Assembly: GCF_004027225.2 (NCBI RefSeq)
Contig: NC_044278.2
Span: 97,084,743 to 97,148,742, forward strand
DNA length: 64,000 nt
Direction: 5' to 3'
Origin: Strigops habroptila
Lineage: Eukaryota > Chordata > Aves > Psittaciformes > Psittacidae
Below, piece by piece: positions 1 through 12,741 of the stretch (the first letter of the stretch is position 1; every line of letters begins with the position of its first letter). Position numbers and translations under genes: made by a program. The notes below the pieces were generated by a model. That model did no database searches, had not been told where the DNA came from, and saw only the letters and a list, made by a program, of their open reading frames with translations.

Positions 1-3000
1 AAAATCAAGTGCAGACATGACTTGAAGATCCAGTTTTGTAAGATGCTCGGAACCATGTTGGCATGATCACTCTCCTGCAGACCACACAAGAGAAAACCAG
101 ACGGTGGCCTGCAAGATAAAAAAATCTTGGGTTTTTTTATTGTCAAAGACTAAAGAGTAAGATGGAGGTTTGGCAGCTGCTTAATTTTCCTCATGGTTTG
201 GGAACATACATATTTCCCTATGGCATTTTATATGACAGTCTTACAGGATATGCTGTAATGAAAGAGTCTGTGGCCGAGCCTGTGATGTGTATATTAGCAA
301 GGATTGAGTTAGGTCCGGTGATAGGATTTTCTCTCTTTATTCTGCTGCGCTGATTAGCTCCATCGAGTCTGTAGGGCCCCAGCTGTAACAGCAGCTTAGT
401 CAATGGACTGGGGAGAAGAGAAATGGTGAAATCTATAAGCATATTTCCCTGTCTCCCTGCTAGGGTAGTTTTCTGACAGTGTATTCATGAGTGTCTGATC
501 CAGTCTGGCTTCCAGTGGTTCCAGCAGTGGGGAATCCAGGACTCAGATTCCCTTGACCAACTCTGAAGCGTATTCTCTTAAATTTCAAAACACTAGAACC
601 AATTTTAAAACCAGCTGCTATTTCAGTATAAACAAAATACTGGGGACCGTGACTTTTGTTATCTCTCTGCTCTGAGGAGGTCTCTCTGCTTTTGTGGTTA
701 CAAGAGAGACTGCGGATCCTGAAGCACCATGTGATAACTCCCTTTTTCTTTCCAACAGACTAGATGTGGATTGAAATATTTCAGCTAACTCTCCCAGTAA
801 AAATACTTCTAAGCACAATGTTCCCTGAAAGGGGCAGCAAATGTTGATACAGTTGAAGCATGCTGTGTTGTAAACATTAGGGAAAAAATGGAATAGAATT
901 TGGATGTTAACTTATACACACAATGTGTTTAATTTGTTTCTAATCAAAACAAAACCCCTTCTCTGACAGAAAATGGATTGTGAAATAAAGTTCATTTCCC
1001 TACAAGTGCCGAAGTCATGCAGACAGCTTGTGGGGGCATCAGAGACAGTTGGCAAGATAAGATGCTTCAGGAGAGATGCAGAATTCAGCGTACAGTTTCT
1101 GTGAGGGAATGCAGGATGGCAGCAGCTCAGGGAGTGAATGTAAAGGCCATATAAGGGAAGTAAATGAACTGCTGTAGAGATGCCATTAGCAAAGCAAACA
1201 CTGACTTGGGGACCTTGGCATATACCATGGAAGAGATAAATTGCATGAATAAATGCATACTTGTTTGCTTCTCCCTAGGTTTACAAAGCCAGTTTTAATT
1301 GAGACACTGTTCACATGTGTGAAACAGAAGTTTTTCTGCAATTTTAATGCCAAGCCATTTCTACCCATGTCTAATCCCAATACATGCCTAATTTAGACAC
1401 ATTTATCACAATTTCATTATAACCAAGGCCCCTGGCCAGGGAAAGAATGTCAGACTGGATCTTTAAGCAATTGTGGGGTTAATAACAGTACTTGATTCTT
1501 CTCTTTCTTTACACCAAAAGCACAGTTCAAATGACACAACGCTAGCTTAGCATCCTTGTTTTTTCAGGCGTTGGTAAAATAAATAGGGGGAGGTAAAACA
1601 CCTGACTTGAGCTGGGTGAAGGCATGCCAGTGGTAAATGAAGAGTGTCTATACTCATGAAGAAGTGCACAGCCTCCTGCAGAAGCGGAGACCTGAGAGAT
1701 GGTGCGCTCTTGGGGCAGAGGCTTGGCACCAGGCAGAAAGCTGATTTGAGGGGAGAGTGCTAGAATGGTATGCTGCGGAGCAGGCTCCAGCTCTCAGCCT
1801 TGGGAAAGTCACGCCAGCTCCCTTTCTGCCTGCCACCCCGTGGGCACATCCACATTCATGTTTTGGTGTGGATCAAGGGCACGCTTTTGAAGTGAATCTC
1901 CAGATCAACCTTACCAGGCTGTGGTTTACCCAGCAATGGTGAGTACACAATGTGGGTGCAGAGGGCACTGAGGCAGAAGCCAACCACTAGGAGTGCATCT
2001 GATGTGTTCTGAGTGCTCAACAGACCCAGGCTGGAGTAAATCTGAAAACCAAAACCCTATGGAAAAGTGTGAACATATTCAGGTCCTCAGCACCAACCGA
2101 TCAGATCAGACTGATCCATGTTACTCACTAATATAGGTGTATACCATGTGGATATAGTCTAGAGGTAGTCAGGTAGCATGGCTGTTTTGGGGGTACACCT
2201 TCATTGTCTTCCTTGTGAAACACATTACTGCACATATTCTAGCACTCAGCCTATATTTAACCTACTTCTTTGATTTGAAGCACTTTTCCTTACAGAATAC
2301 TCTTGAAATGTTAGGATGGAAAACTCGATCTTGCTAGACACATTCCAATCCATTTTTTATCCCTTGAGAAAATACGCATTTTCAGTAGTGTTCTGATTTT
2401 AAGACTTTGCATTACAGGGGAAAATGGAAAGTCTTATTTAAAAAAAAAAAAATCCAATAAAGTGGTTTCATAATTTAATTCTGAACATGACTGTTGTTAC
2501 TACTAAATGGTGTAAACACAGACTGAGTGCAATAAACCTCATTTCCATTTAGCATTAATAATATTAATGATCAGTACTTAAATCACGTACCATGTTCCAG
2601 TACTGAAGAAGAAACATTACAAAAGAGATTTTGCATGTCTGGTGCTGACATAATTTAAACCTGGCATAAAATTGTCTTCTGTGTGAAGGAATTTATTCAA
2701 GCTGCAGGGCGGAGAGGAAAAAGCCGAGTAGGAAATCTCCCTTTCTCCCAGAGGCTCTGTGTGCACCATCTCTCCTCGCCCCCAGAAGGCAACCCCTCCC
2801 CAAAACTTTCACACTGAAGACACTCTGGGAAAGGACTGGAGCTCCTGTCTCTCCGGTTGCCACAACCCAGCCGGGATGAGCTGCTGGGTGCTTTGGTCAC
2901 ATTATTCCCTCTGTAGACCAGGCTCCCGAACTGTTGCTATCAAAATGCTGGATCAGCAGCTCGCATGCAGACAGACAGACAGACACACGCCCACCCCCAT

Positions 3001-3055
3001 CAGGAGATTAGCCCATATTTTCCCATGTAAGGGCTGCAGCCTTCCTCTTTCCTTC
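1..3055. other. Upstream flank of LHFPL6, no gene recognised
   Basis: No coding exon, RNA gene or well-preserved transposon is recognisable on either strand. Open frames are all under 100 codons and resemble nothing known. A 13-base A run lies at 2440-2452, and a short CAGA tetranucleotide run at 2968-2985 sits just before the CpG island. The stretch around 2490-2600 is AT-rich, without visible repeats, and contains homeobox-type ATTA/TAAT words, so it could hold a regulatory element. In mammals the gene upstream of LHFPL6, in head-to-head orientation, is COG6; none of its exons was seen here. A strong donor-like sequence at about 1938-1945 has no recognisable exon in front of it. Confidence 0.6.
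2968..2985. repeat. CAGA microsatellite
   Basis: About four and a half units of CAGA, followed by a short CACA tail, immediately upstream of the CpG island. It is too short to be notable except as a potentially polymorphic marker near the promoter. Confidence 0.8.
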
Positions 3056-3099
3056 TAACACTCCTTCCCCGCCGGCTTTTTCCTCCTCTCCTCTCCTGC

Positions 3100-3748
3100 C
3101 CTCTCTCCCCTCTCCGGCCGCGGCTCCACCGTTCCCCGCACCCCGCAGGCAGCCGCCGAGCCGCGGCGGGCGGAGCGGAGCCCGGCGATGCCGCAGCGCT
3201 CCCGGCCGCCCCCCGACCGAGCGGCCCCGGCCGGACTCGGGGAGCCGTGACCCACCGCTCCGGTCCCCAGGAACCGAGACCCACCGCCCCAGCCCCGGCC
3301 GGACTCGGGAAGCCGGGACCCCCGCCCCACCCCGGGAGGGCTCGGGGAGACCCCATTCGCTCCCCCCCCCGTCCCCCGTTGCCTGTCCTCCGCTCCCGCC
3401 GCTCGCCCCCGGCCCCGTCCACGGCCCCGCAACAGCGCCGTCCGCGGCGGGTCCCGCCCGGGGAGGCGGTGGCGGGGGAAGGGGGAGGAGAGGCGGCGGA
3501 GTGCATTGCCTCCCGAGGAATCAAACGGGAGGAGAGAGGAACGTGCGGAGGAAGGGAGGGAAGGACGGGCCGGGCTGGGGAGGGTCCCGGTCCCGGTCCC
3601 GCCCGCGTAGGAGCGCCCGCGTCGCCTCTGCGCCGGGACCGCGGGGAGAGTCGCTTGGGGCGGCCGCCACCCGCCGGCCCCGCGCCCCGGCTCCGCGCCC
3701 ATGTGCTCCCGGCAGCCGCGACGGGCACCCCCCGCGCACGGCGTGTCA
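3100..3748 (+). other. LHFPL6: Probable non-coding exon 1 (5' UTR) of LHFPL6
   Basis: The sequence at 3743-3754 reads as exon-end TGTCA followed by GTAAGTAG, a near-consensus splice donor, inside the CpG island. The next convincing acceptor is at 6141-6142, immediately before the exon that carries the LHFPL6 start codon. In mammals LHFPL6 also begins with a non-coding first exon followed by an exon with the start codon. The donor is the only boundary supported here. The left limit is an estimate, because the transcription start is not visible. A different first exon cannot be excluded. Confidence 0.55.
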
Positions 3749-6142
3749 GTAAGTAGCCCTTCGCCTTCCCGGCACCTTCACGGACCATCCCGGCACCCCC
3801 GTCCCCGAACCACTCCTGCTCCTCCCGGACCCCTGAACCCCCTTCCTTTCACGGACTCCTGACCTACCTCACTCCGTGCACGCTGCATCTCCTGCATGAC
3901 TCCGGTTCCCTGAGCCCTCAGAACCTCCTTTCCCCTCCCCGACCCCTGCCCACCCTGCGTGGCCACATCTTCTGCACCCCTGGACCCACTGCCCCTCCCG
4001 GATCCTCTTCCCCGCTCCGGCCCGCATCCCTTGTCCGTTCCACCGGCCGCTCTGGACTCCCTTTCCCTCGCGGATCCCCAGTCCTCTCATCCCCTTGCCT
4101 TCCCGCATCCTACCCCTCCCGGGCCCCCGTTCTTCCCGGATCTCCCTGCCACCCGGACCGCTCTCCCTTCCCGGCCTCTCTGTCTTCCCGGCTCTCCGAC
4201 CTCTTGCCCCCCCGGACCTCCTGTCCTCCCGGCACTTCTGGCTTCCCAGACCTTCCCCGCTCGCATCCCCCTTTCTCTCCCGGACCCCCTTACCCTCCCA
4301 GGCTGCTCCTCCCGGACCCCCTGTTCCCTCAGCCTCTTCCCCGTCCCCCCCGCTTCCACTGCCCCCAGCCCCTGCACTTCCCTCCCGCTCCCCCTCGCAC
4401 CCTCCCGGCCCCGCGGGCACGGCGCCCGCTCGCCCCGCAGCCTTCCCCTCGCATCACCCCGGCGAGTTTTGGTTCCCTGCCGCCGCCTTCCGTCGGGGGG
4501 AGCCGGATCTCTCCGCCGCCCCCTCCTACCCCCGGAGGGCCGGGAGCGGGGTTTCGGGGCCGGAGGGGCGAGTCCGCCTCCCCACAGAGCGCCTGGCTGC
4601 GGGCTGGCAGCCTCCCGGGAGGCAAAGCTGCTGCCCCGCCGCACCCGGCGGGTTGTAGGGTCCTACCCCTGGAGCCTCCATGTTGTCCTTTATTTCCAGC
4701 CGTACCTCCTCCTCTGATTCAGGGAATGATCTTCTCCAAGTGCCATGACCCACTTTGCCTTAGACATGTGGTGCCGCGCCAAGACACAGGCAGATTCTTC
4801 TCCCGAGGATGCCTCTGGAGGGATGGAGGCACCCTATGCTCCTCTTCCAAGTTTTTGTTCTCAGGGTTCTGGTGTTTTGCAGGTTGAAAGGCATTTCTGT
4901 AGATCGATGTGTACTTCTTGAGTAGCAGTGTAGGCCTTTTTTAACATTATAGAATTGTTTTTCTTAGCGTTTTAAAAGTAAACAAAACTTCTGTGTGGTG
5001 CACATGCTTAATTTCACTTACAGATTCCTTCTCTACATTCCCTCCTTGTGCTGAAGTAGTATTAATTTTGTTGCCTGTACATGAATTGAATTCACTGATT
5101 GGTGTCTAATCACGCTTAGAAGAAAAAGCCCCTGTATAAATAGCTATCAGAATTAATTTGGCAGCAACTGTGAGAAATGATCATAAATTTACAAATACAG
5201 TTGGAGTAATGATCCAGGATGGATTTAAAAAGAAACACACCTCCAGCATCTGGGAAGCAGCTTGTAGGTTTCTATGGCAGTCAAATGCACTTGGTCACAC
5301 TGGGACTGAGCTTAGAGGCTGGGAGTTGTCTGAGGAGGACGCAGAGGGGTTAAGGCTCCTGGGTTTGAGCTGAGAAGAGGCAAAGAAGAGAAGGAGCTGA
5401 GCTGAGTGCAAACAGGACTAGTTTGAGAGATCCATGTGTTTTAATCATATGCTGCTTGAGGCTACGTGGGGGTGAATCCAAAAGATGTGGCGATGTCTTC
5501 ACCTACCAGGAGCCCACCTGAAGTTTGGGCTCCTGGCACTTCTGAACATCAAGGGATAAAAGGCTTATTTTTGCACAGGGATGGCAGCAACTTAAGGGAA
5601 TGCTGGAAAAATGTCACCTCAAAAGACTTGTCTCGGGAGTGTATTGATGAGGTTTACCTCAGCCGCAAAGGTCTGATCTTGAAGTGCCTTAGGCACTGCG
5701 AGCAGTTTTGCGCCGAAGCTGTGGGGACAGGTATAATGGGAAGCACACTCCCCAGGCATCGCAGGAGGAAGGCCCGATAGCTAAGGATAAATGAACCTCG
5801 CCTTTTTTCTTTATCTGTACGGAAAGGATCAAGATGTACAGTGAACAGTGAGCAGGCAACTGCACGGGGAGCCCCTGAAGGTGGCTGCAGAGCATTCCTG
5901 GTTGCATATAGCAGCCTGTGCTGGCTGGGCTGCTTCCCACCACTGTCCCACTGACCCCAGCAGCCGGTATCACTGACAGTGGTACTAGCAGCTGCCTGCA
6001 AGGATGGGGCAGTAAATGAGATGTCTTAATGAAAAGTCCTGTAGGAAGGAAAAACACTCTGGCACGTAAACATTTATTTTTCTCTAATGTCAGTATTACT
6101 AAACTTGTATTTTTCTCCTTTTTTTGTATGTTATTTAACTAG
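3749..6142 (+). other. LHFPL6: LHFPL6 intron 1
   Basis: It is bounded by GTAAGT at 3749 and by an acceptor ending TTTAACTAG at 6142. The acceptor is preceded by a clear pyrimidine tract from about 6110. The first 0.7 kb is the C/T-rich continuation of the CpG island. From about 4900 onward composition returns to average. No coding exon or recognisable transposon is present. A TATA-like TATAAATAG stands alone at 5135-5143 with no supporting exon. Confidence 0.65.
3765..4430. repeat. Degenerate C/T-rich, CCGG-containing minisatellite-like tract
   Basis: For about 670 bases the + strand is almost entirely C and T. Words of the type CTCCCGGACCCC recur at irregular 10-40 base spacing, with roughly sixteen CCGG tetranucleotides in the tract. 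Units are degenerate, so this may be an old tandem array or simply a biased composition tract. The G clusters all fall on the - strand. It lies at the start of intron 1, just after the exon 1 donor. Confidence 0.55.
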
Positions 6143-6753
<611 letters not shown>

Positions 6754-7369
6754 TGATGCTCGGGCACGAGGAGGGGGTGAGTCAAACTTTCTGCTGGCGA
6801 GGGAGACCACTTGGCTCCCTTGATGGTTGAGCTGGTTATCTGGATGTGGCCCAGAGACACAGCCACCTTTGGTCACTCTCTTGTGCTTAAATCCCTGCCT
6901 GGCCATTGTACAGCCTTTGAGAGTTGCATGGCAAGTTGACTTCTGTGGGCCAGCATCTTCGCGGTGGTTTTGTAGGCTGTAGTTTACAGCAGAGCTCAGT
7001 CGGGATGGCAGTACCTGGAGAAGCGATGGGGCTGCAAAGCCCTGCGGAGCATTATGGCTAACACAGCAGAGGAGAGGCTGTGTTAAGTGGGAACATCTCT
7101 TCTTTCTCCTTACTCCCTCCATCCCTGGCAGAGCTCCCTCCGCCACTGCTCTCTGCTGCTCCGTGGATCTGGCAAAAAGTCTGTGGCCCAGGCTTGAATT
7201 GGGGGATTGTTTATCTCTGGTGGGGATGTCCTACCATCTTCCAGGAGGAGCCCTGCCGGGCTGCCTGACCCATGCTGCCTGCTGATGGTGCCACACGTTT
7301 GTTGAGTCCATGGGCCAGACAGTGCGTGAGAGAATTACCTTCCCTCCTTTTTTTAGCTTGTAATTGTAT

Positions 7370-7418
7370 GGAGTATTTGTAACTGTGGAGTATTGTAACT
7401 GTGAAGTATTTGAAGAGT
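7370..7418. repeat. Three-unit tandem repeat, period 16-17
   Basis: Units GGAGTATTTGTAACTGT (7370-7386), GGAGTATTGTAACTGT (7387-7402) and a diverged third unit beginning GAAGTATTTG (7403-7418). This is a short local duplication in the intron. Confidence 0.75.
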
Positions 7419-9126
7419 ACGAGACAATAAACAGGATCCTCAAGTGTGTTTTTTATAGGGCAGTTTTCCCAGTAAATCATCACTCTCTTGTCATCGGTGA
7501 CATGCAGCTCACTGGCACTCGCTTTCACCTGGTGCAAGTGCTCCACCATCCCTGTGTGCTTGCCTCTGTAAAGGGATGTGTTTCCCTGAGCTCTGGGTGC
7601 AGGTGCCAGTATTCTGGGTGTCCTGCAGTGTCCAGTCCCAGCCAGGGACCCTGACTTATGTCCTACAGGAGAAGGCTACAGAGGGACCCCCACCTCCTGC
7701 CCCTCCAAACAGAAACTTGCCCACAAGGGCAGTGTGGATACATCCCGAGCCTCCAGCCCCAAGGAAGCACAGGACAAAAACTCCACTACTGTCCAGCTCA
7801 GGGCAGACAAACGAGGAGAGGAAAGGGGCCTGTGCCAAGCCTCCAGCTGGGCGATGCCAGCGCAGTTCACTCCTGGCCATGGGGAGCTCTGCCTCCAACT
7901 TTTTGGGTAGTTTCTGCACTTCAGAGCAACACAACCCTAGCACTTCACCCTTCCCTCAGCTTTGCGATCCACAGACATTCCTGTGTTTAATCTGGCTGAC
8001 AATTTGAAAGTGCAGCAGCTGCTGGAGAGTTAACTCGCTGGGAGCTATAGCTTCTTGAAGCCTGCTCCATTATACAATCCAGCCGGTCAGCCAGGAGATG
8101 GAGAGGATTTTCTGTTCAATGACACTCTGCAAGCCCACTTGGTCTGGCTATTTTCACTCAGAGCCGTCACAGGCTTGTGCTACAACCACCCCCTCTTTCC
8201 AACTGCTGGCTTGGCTCGTCTGGTTTTGAGTTTAGCTCTTTCCTCTCTCATGGCGGTGCTCCCCTGCCAGCCCATGGAGTGGGGCTGGCTGTGCCTGTGT
8301 CTGCTGACAGCCATCCCAGCAGACACAGCAGCTGCAGCGGGGCTCCCCATGGTGTGGTGTGGGCTGTATGTATGCACCCTTCTCCGCGGCTGGATGGTGG
8401 CTCCTGTGCAGGGAGGTGAGAGGTCCCTTCAGACCCCACCATATCCACCCCCAGAGCTTGTCCCAGCTGACCAGGCAGCATTCCATCCTGCCTGGAAGGG
8501 TGTGAGCAGGCAGTGCTTGTCCTCCGTAGGTGACAATTCAAAGAAATGTGAACTTGTGATACAAAAAGAAAATTGCCAACAACTTTGCTTACAGTTCAGA
8601 AATTAGTTACACAGCATGTCTAATTTTCTCCTCTACTGGCTTTTATGGTTGTCTCTCATTTCACTCAGCACTGCTGGAACTGTGTATGAAACGAACAAAG
8701 AGAGAACCTGTCAATTCTTAACCTGCTTAAAACCCAGCTGTGGGGACATGAGGGAGAGGCCAGGTATTGAAAGCCAATAATTTGGATGAGCTGAAGGGAC
8801 ATATTAGGATAAAGATCAGATCCGTACATCCTTGATCAGATTCATAGCTGCTATAAATTAGTATAGTGTCATCGTTTAAATGACATGACTACATTTATTC
8901 AGATGTCTAACACAAGCACTATAATTATTAGGTTGTTTTATGTCAAGATAGCCACAAGCTGCTCATTTTATTTACTAACCAGGAATGCCAACTCTTTGTT
9001 CCCCATACTACAGCTGTAGGTTTAGTTATATACCACAATGTGTGCTTTGAATATGGCTCACTGGCAGTACAGTGACTGTCTTTTTAATTGGCCTCCACTT
9101 GGAGATCTAACCAAATAAACCCCTCA

Positions 9127-9150
9127 AATATATATATATATTTTTTTTTT
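9127..9150. repeat. TA dinucleotide run followed by T run
   Basis: About seven TA steps run directly into ten T residues. This is simple low-complexity sequence. Confidence 0.8.
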
Positions 9151-9641
9151 GATAGGGGGAAAGAACGCCCTCCTGTCTTTATATGAAGAAAAAAGCCTGG
9201 GGTAATAAGCAGCCCACTGAGTGATACTATTAATTCATCCTTCATGTTAGGGCAAGAAGATGGCCTGGCAGTTTCACTTTCTTTTTGTGTGAGTCACCTG
9301 CACCAGGACCCTGCTGTTGCTCCTGTTCTAGTGGTGGAGGATGAGCGTTGGAATAAACTCTTGAAGTTAGAAACCAGTATAAAGACATGCTCAGGATAGC
9401 TAGTTTATGGTGTAGTAGTGTTTCATTAGTTTAGGATCCAAGTAATTTTCTCAACATGATTTACAGACATGGACTTGGTGAGGAACTAAGCCGATTGATG
9501 ACAGAGTGTTTGTGGGAGGCCCAAAAGTGGGTAAGATGTGCAAGCCCCTGAAGCTGTGGTGACGCAAAGCACTAAGGCTGCTAAAACTAACTTATTCCAA
9601 CACTGGAAGCATTTTTACTGCTGGGAAGAGGTGGCAGAGAG

Positions 9642-9671
9642 GTTTGCTTACCGCAGAGCTGGTAAGCAAAC
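9642..9671. repeat. Perfect inverted repeat, 11-bp arms, 8-base loop
   Basis: Arm GTTTGCTTACC at 9642-9652 and its exact reverse complement GGTAAGCAAAC at 9661-9671 surround the loop GCAGAGCT. No flanking features suggest a miRNA precursor or a transposon end. Confidence 0.85.
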
Positions 9672-10723
9672 AGCCCGATCCTTTCCTTCTAGCAGTGTGA
9701 GGGAGTAGTAACATCCAAGTAGGTCAGTGGAATAACACCTGTATAAAGGCAGTGCAGCCCGCACTAGCGAAATGGTGCCAAGGTTTTACAGCTGGGATTT
9801 CCCCAAGTTGTACGTGGCAACTCATGGGAGTAAATTATTCATGAGTGCTTATACCATAAATCTGCTCTTCTCATAAAAATTGAATGGCAGAACCTGCAAG
9901 AACTGCTGCTCCACACAGAGTCAGAACGACTCTTTAGATATTGTTTGATCTTACACACTTAGTCTATATTTGCTATTTCAGATAATCCTGGCTACAGAGC
10001 ATGCATGTATTTTAAGATGACTCTGGGATGATACACGCTGAGTTTCTGTTCCTACTAGGAAGATTGCATCATAGACTTTTCCTCCCATTTGCAATTATGG
10101 GAACCGCTTCCTTTCCCATGCATGATCACGTGGCAGCTCTGTAGTCATTACAGCAATTGCTTAGATGAAAAACAATGCTAATTTTAGCTTTTTCTAAGGC
10201 AATTTGGTGGTGGGCAACAAGAAGTAGGTGACACCCCAAAGCCAGCCATTTCTGCAATGGCTGTCAGTGTCTGCAGTCCATAGCTGGCAAACTGCTGCTG
10301 TCTCAGAACATGCTTCATGGATATCTCTGTTGGATTGCTTCAAAGAACTGACAACTGAGGTGAAAGTTATGCTGTCTGTAACCTCTTGAGGGCACAGTTA
10401 TGTAGATGGATACAGTCTTCACTGATAGCAGTAAGTGCAGTGTTTCCAGCTGGTTTCCTTTGAATGTTTGGAAGGCTGAGGCATATATAATGTAGCTAGA
10501 ACAGATTGCAAGGAAATGCATCTTTGTCCACAACTATTGAGGGCATGACAGCAGGAAGTGAAGTTTAACAAATCTATGGCAAATTTGAGCCTGTAATTAC
10601 CGATTCATTCTTTTCATAGTGCCATGGCAAGTCAATTCCACTCAAGCGGGGAGACAGGAAATCTGCAGGTAGATAGCTCAGATATGACATTCTAGTTTGG
10701 TGAATAGTTTTGCTCTCTGAATG

Positions 10724-10763
10724 CAGAGCAATGATTTTAAGAACAGAGCAATAATTTTAAGAA
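10724..10763. repeat. Two-copy 20-bp tandem duplication
   Basis: Units at 10724-10743 and 10744-10763, of the form CAGAGCAATGATTTTAAGAA, differ at one position. Confidence 0.85.
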
Positions 10764-11611
10764 CATAATGAACTTAAAGCTTAGCCAGTTTTATGAGAGG
10801 CAGTAGATCAAAAGACACAAGTATTGCAAGGATGGTCAATTTAAAGAGCGTTATGCTGGCAAGGTGAAGCTTTTCATTAAAATGGTCAGCACACAGGAAT
10901 TATAGATGAAATCTGCGCTAGCTCAGGACTCCCTTTGGCTGTGTAGGGCAGCTAAGCCAAGCTCAGAGGGGTATGAACTGAAGGGAACACAGCATGTAAC
11001 GATCTGCTGACTTAGACATCTCTCTGAACCTCACACTTTGGCCCTGATTCTGAGCGGCATGTGAGAAGTGAGCCCTCTCTGTGATTACTGGGTAGCCATG
11101 GGGTTTGTACTGTCAACTTTAGTACTGATCTCTCATTGATTGTGCTCAAGTAAAGCACAAGTTTTGCTACTCCCTTCAGTAAACGAGCGAAGTGTTCAGC
11201 AGTGCCTTCATTTCCTCTCATTACCTTGTTTCCCTTGTGTCTTATGGGACTGCTGGAACTTCTGAAAATATGGTTGAATTGCTGGGTAGAAAATCTGGAG
11301 AGCTCTTGCAGTAGGGGGTGGTGAAAGGAGCATTTGGTTATTTGAGAAAGGGGGTCACGAATCCTAACTACTTCTGATTTTGTCTCAGAAAAAAATGTGG
11401 CCTTCTGGAAAAAGCTCTTAACACCACATGAAATCACAGCAGAATCCTTCTCCAAGTGTCCTATGCCAATAGCAGCCATAATTGTTCCCATCTCCCATAG
11501 GGTGCTCAGAACAAGTGTTTGCTGGGTGAAGAGGGCAGAAGAATAAGGAGCGCTCCATTAAGATAAGGAGAATGTCTAGTGTGGGGTGTTCGCTTTGTGT
11601 TGTCAGTGATG

Positions 11612-11638
11612 AAATCTCAAAGAAAGCCTTTGAGATTT
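11612..11638. repeat. Perfect inverted repeat, 11-bp arms, 5-base loop
   Basis: Arm AAATCTCAAAG at 11612-11622 and its exact reverse complement at 11628-11638, with the loop AAAGC between them. Confidence 0.85.
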
Positions 11639-12741
11639 TGGGCTGGAGATTTTAAAAAGACAGATACAAAGGAGATCTGCAAGTCATTAACATTAATGGC
11701 TGAATCTGACTCTACGTTGAGGTCTAAAATGTAGGAGGCAGAGAAGAGCACTAGGTCATAGCACTATGGGACCATGAAGGGAAGCTCTTCCTCGAAGGAA
11801 ATGCTTGGGAAACAGTTAAAGAAGTAAAAAAAGGCTCTTGAGAGAGAGTCACTGAACCTAAGTCATGTTTCAAGAAACATGGCTGGCAGTCAGAGACAAC
11901 CCGTAGGTCAATTGTGGTTCTTAGACTGGCAAAGAAAAAGTGGTTAGGGGCTTTGGTGAGGTTAGTTCTAGTTGACTACAGGGATGAGAAACTCTTCGGA
12001 AAGGTTTTTGTGGAACTGCAGGCAGTGACCAGTAATCATTATTCTGTCTGACAGCTGAATTGGGACTCTCTGCTTTCTGCTTGGAAAACTAAGGTCAGGA
12101 TCATTTTCTGCCTATCGGGAGAAAATGTAAGTGAGAAGAGCCTTCCTGGGGACAGGGAAGATCTGAGATGGTCAAGAGACTTCCGGGAAGGAAACAGTTA
12201 CCCCAGACTTTTTTGCAGTTCCCCCAAGCCTCTCTCATCCATTTCTCCCATCTATACACATTCTTCCTAACTCTTCCTGAAATTTGCAGCTGAAAAAAAC
12301 CCCAGGCATGAAAACATGCAAAAATGGCCTTTTAGTTCTTTCATCCTCTTTAGCTTAAAAACAGTTTTTGAAAGGCTAACTTTTGGAGAGAGGCTAGGGA
12401 GGGGCATCTGCTTCTGTCCAACACCAAGCCCTCTTCTTCACCTGCAAGTTAGCTGCTCAGGCCTGTTCTACCGCATCTTCCTCTCTCTTTCCTCTTGACA
12501 GATGCAAAGATTCAGTGACCTTGCTGTGCTCATGTAGGCATGTGACAGAGCAATCCTCATCCTAGCAGAAGACAAGCTGCAGGCTAGGTAGTAGTCCCGT
12601 GTATACATGCACATATGAAGATGCTTCAAGAAGGACATATGAAAGGAACAGATGCCTCACTAGGAGGTAACAGAAGAAGAGCAAACAAGGAACATGGTAC
12701 TGTTAAATGTTGCTAGTGAGTGACTGCATGGCATGTCACAG

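Larger units (their letters stand above)
3056..4660 (+). promoter_or_regulatory. LHFPL6: CpG island promoter of LHFPL6
   Basis: Base composition changes abruptly at about 3056 from average to extremely G+C-rich, with dense CpG to about 3760 and a C-rich continuation to about 4660. There is no TATA box in the island, while GC-box-like words occur (for example GGGGCGG near 3657), as is usual for broad CpG-island promoters. It lies directly in front of a good donor site (after 3748) and about 2.5 kb before the coding exon of LHFPL6, which fits promoter plus first exon. The transcription start cannot be fixed from sequence alone. Long open frames on both strands here are by-products of low stop-codon density. 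Bidirectional transcription is possible but not shown. Confidence 0.8.

Noticed and set aside
1936..1945. Good splice-donor-like AATGGTGAGT upstream of the CpG island
   Set aside because: No recognisable exon or promoter precedes it; isolated donor-like words are common.
3000..3788. Long overlapping open frames (up to 262 codons) on both strands of the CpG island
   Set aside because: They are Arg/Pro/Gly-rich, overlap in several frames on both strands, and follow from the near absence of AT-rich stop codons. No domain is recognisable.
3869..4887. Open frames of 180-250 codons in the C/T-rich tract
   Set aside because: Low-complexity Pro/Ser/Leu or Gly/Arg/Glu sequence produced by the compositional skew; frames exist simultaneously in all phases.
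5135..5143. TATA-box consensus TATAAATAG in intron 1
   Set aside because: No initiator, exon or CpG context around it; such words occur by chance in AT-rich sequence (another TATATAAAAGG occurs near 32557).
11012..11491. 159-codon - strand open frame with ordinary amino-acid composition
   Set aside because: A frame of this length is expected about once or twice by chance across six frames of a window this size. No homology, start context or splice signals were recognised.
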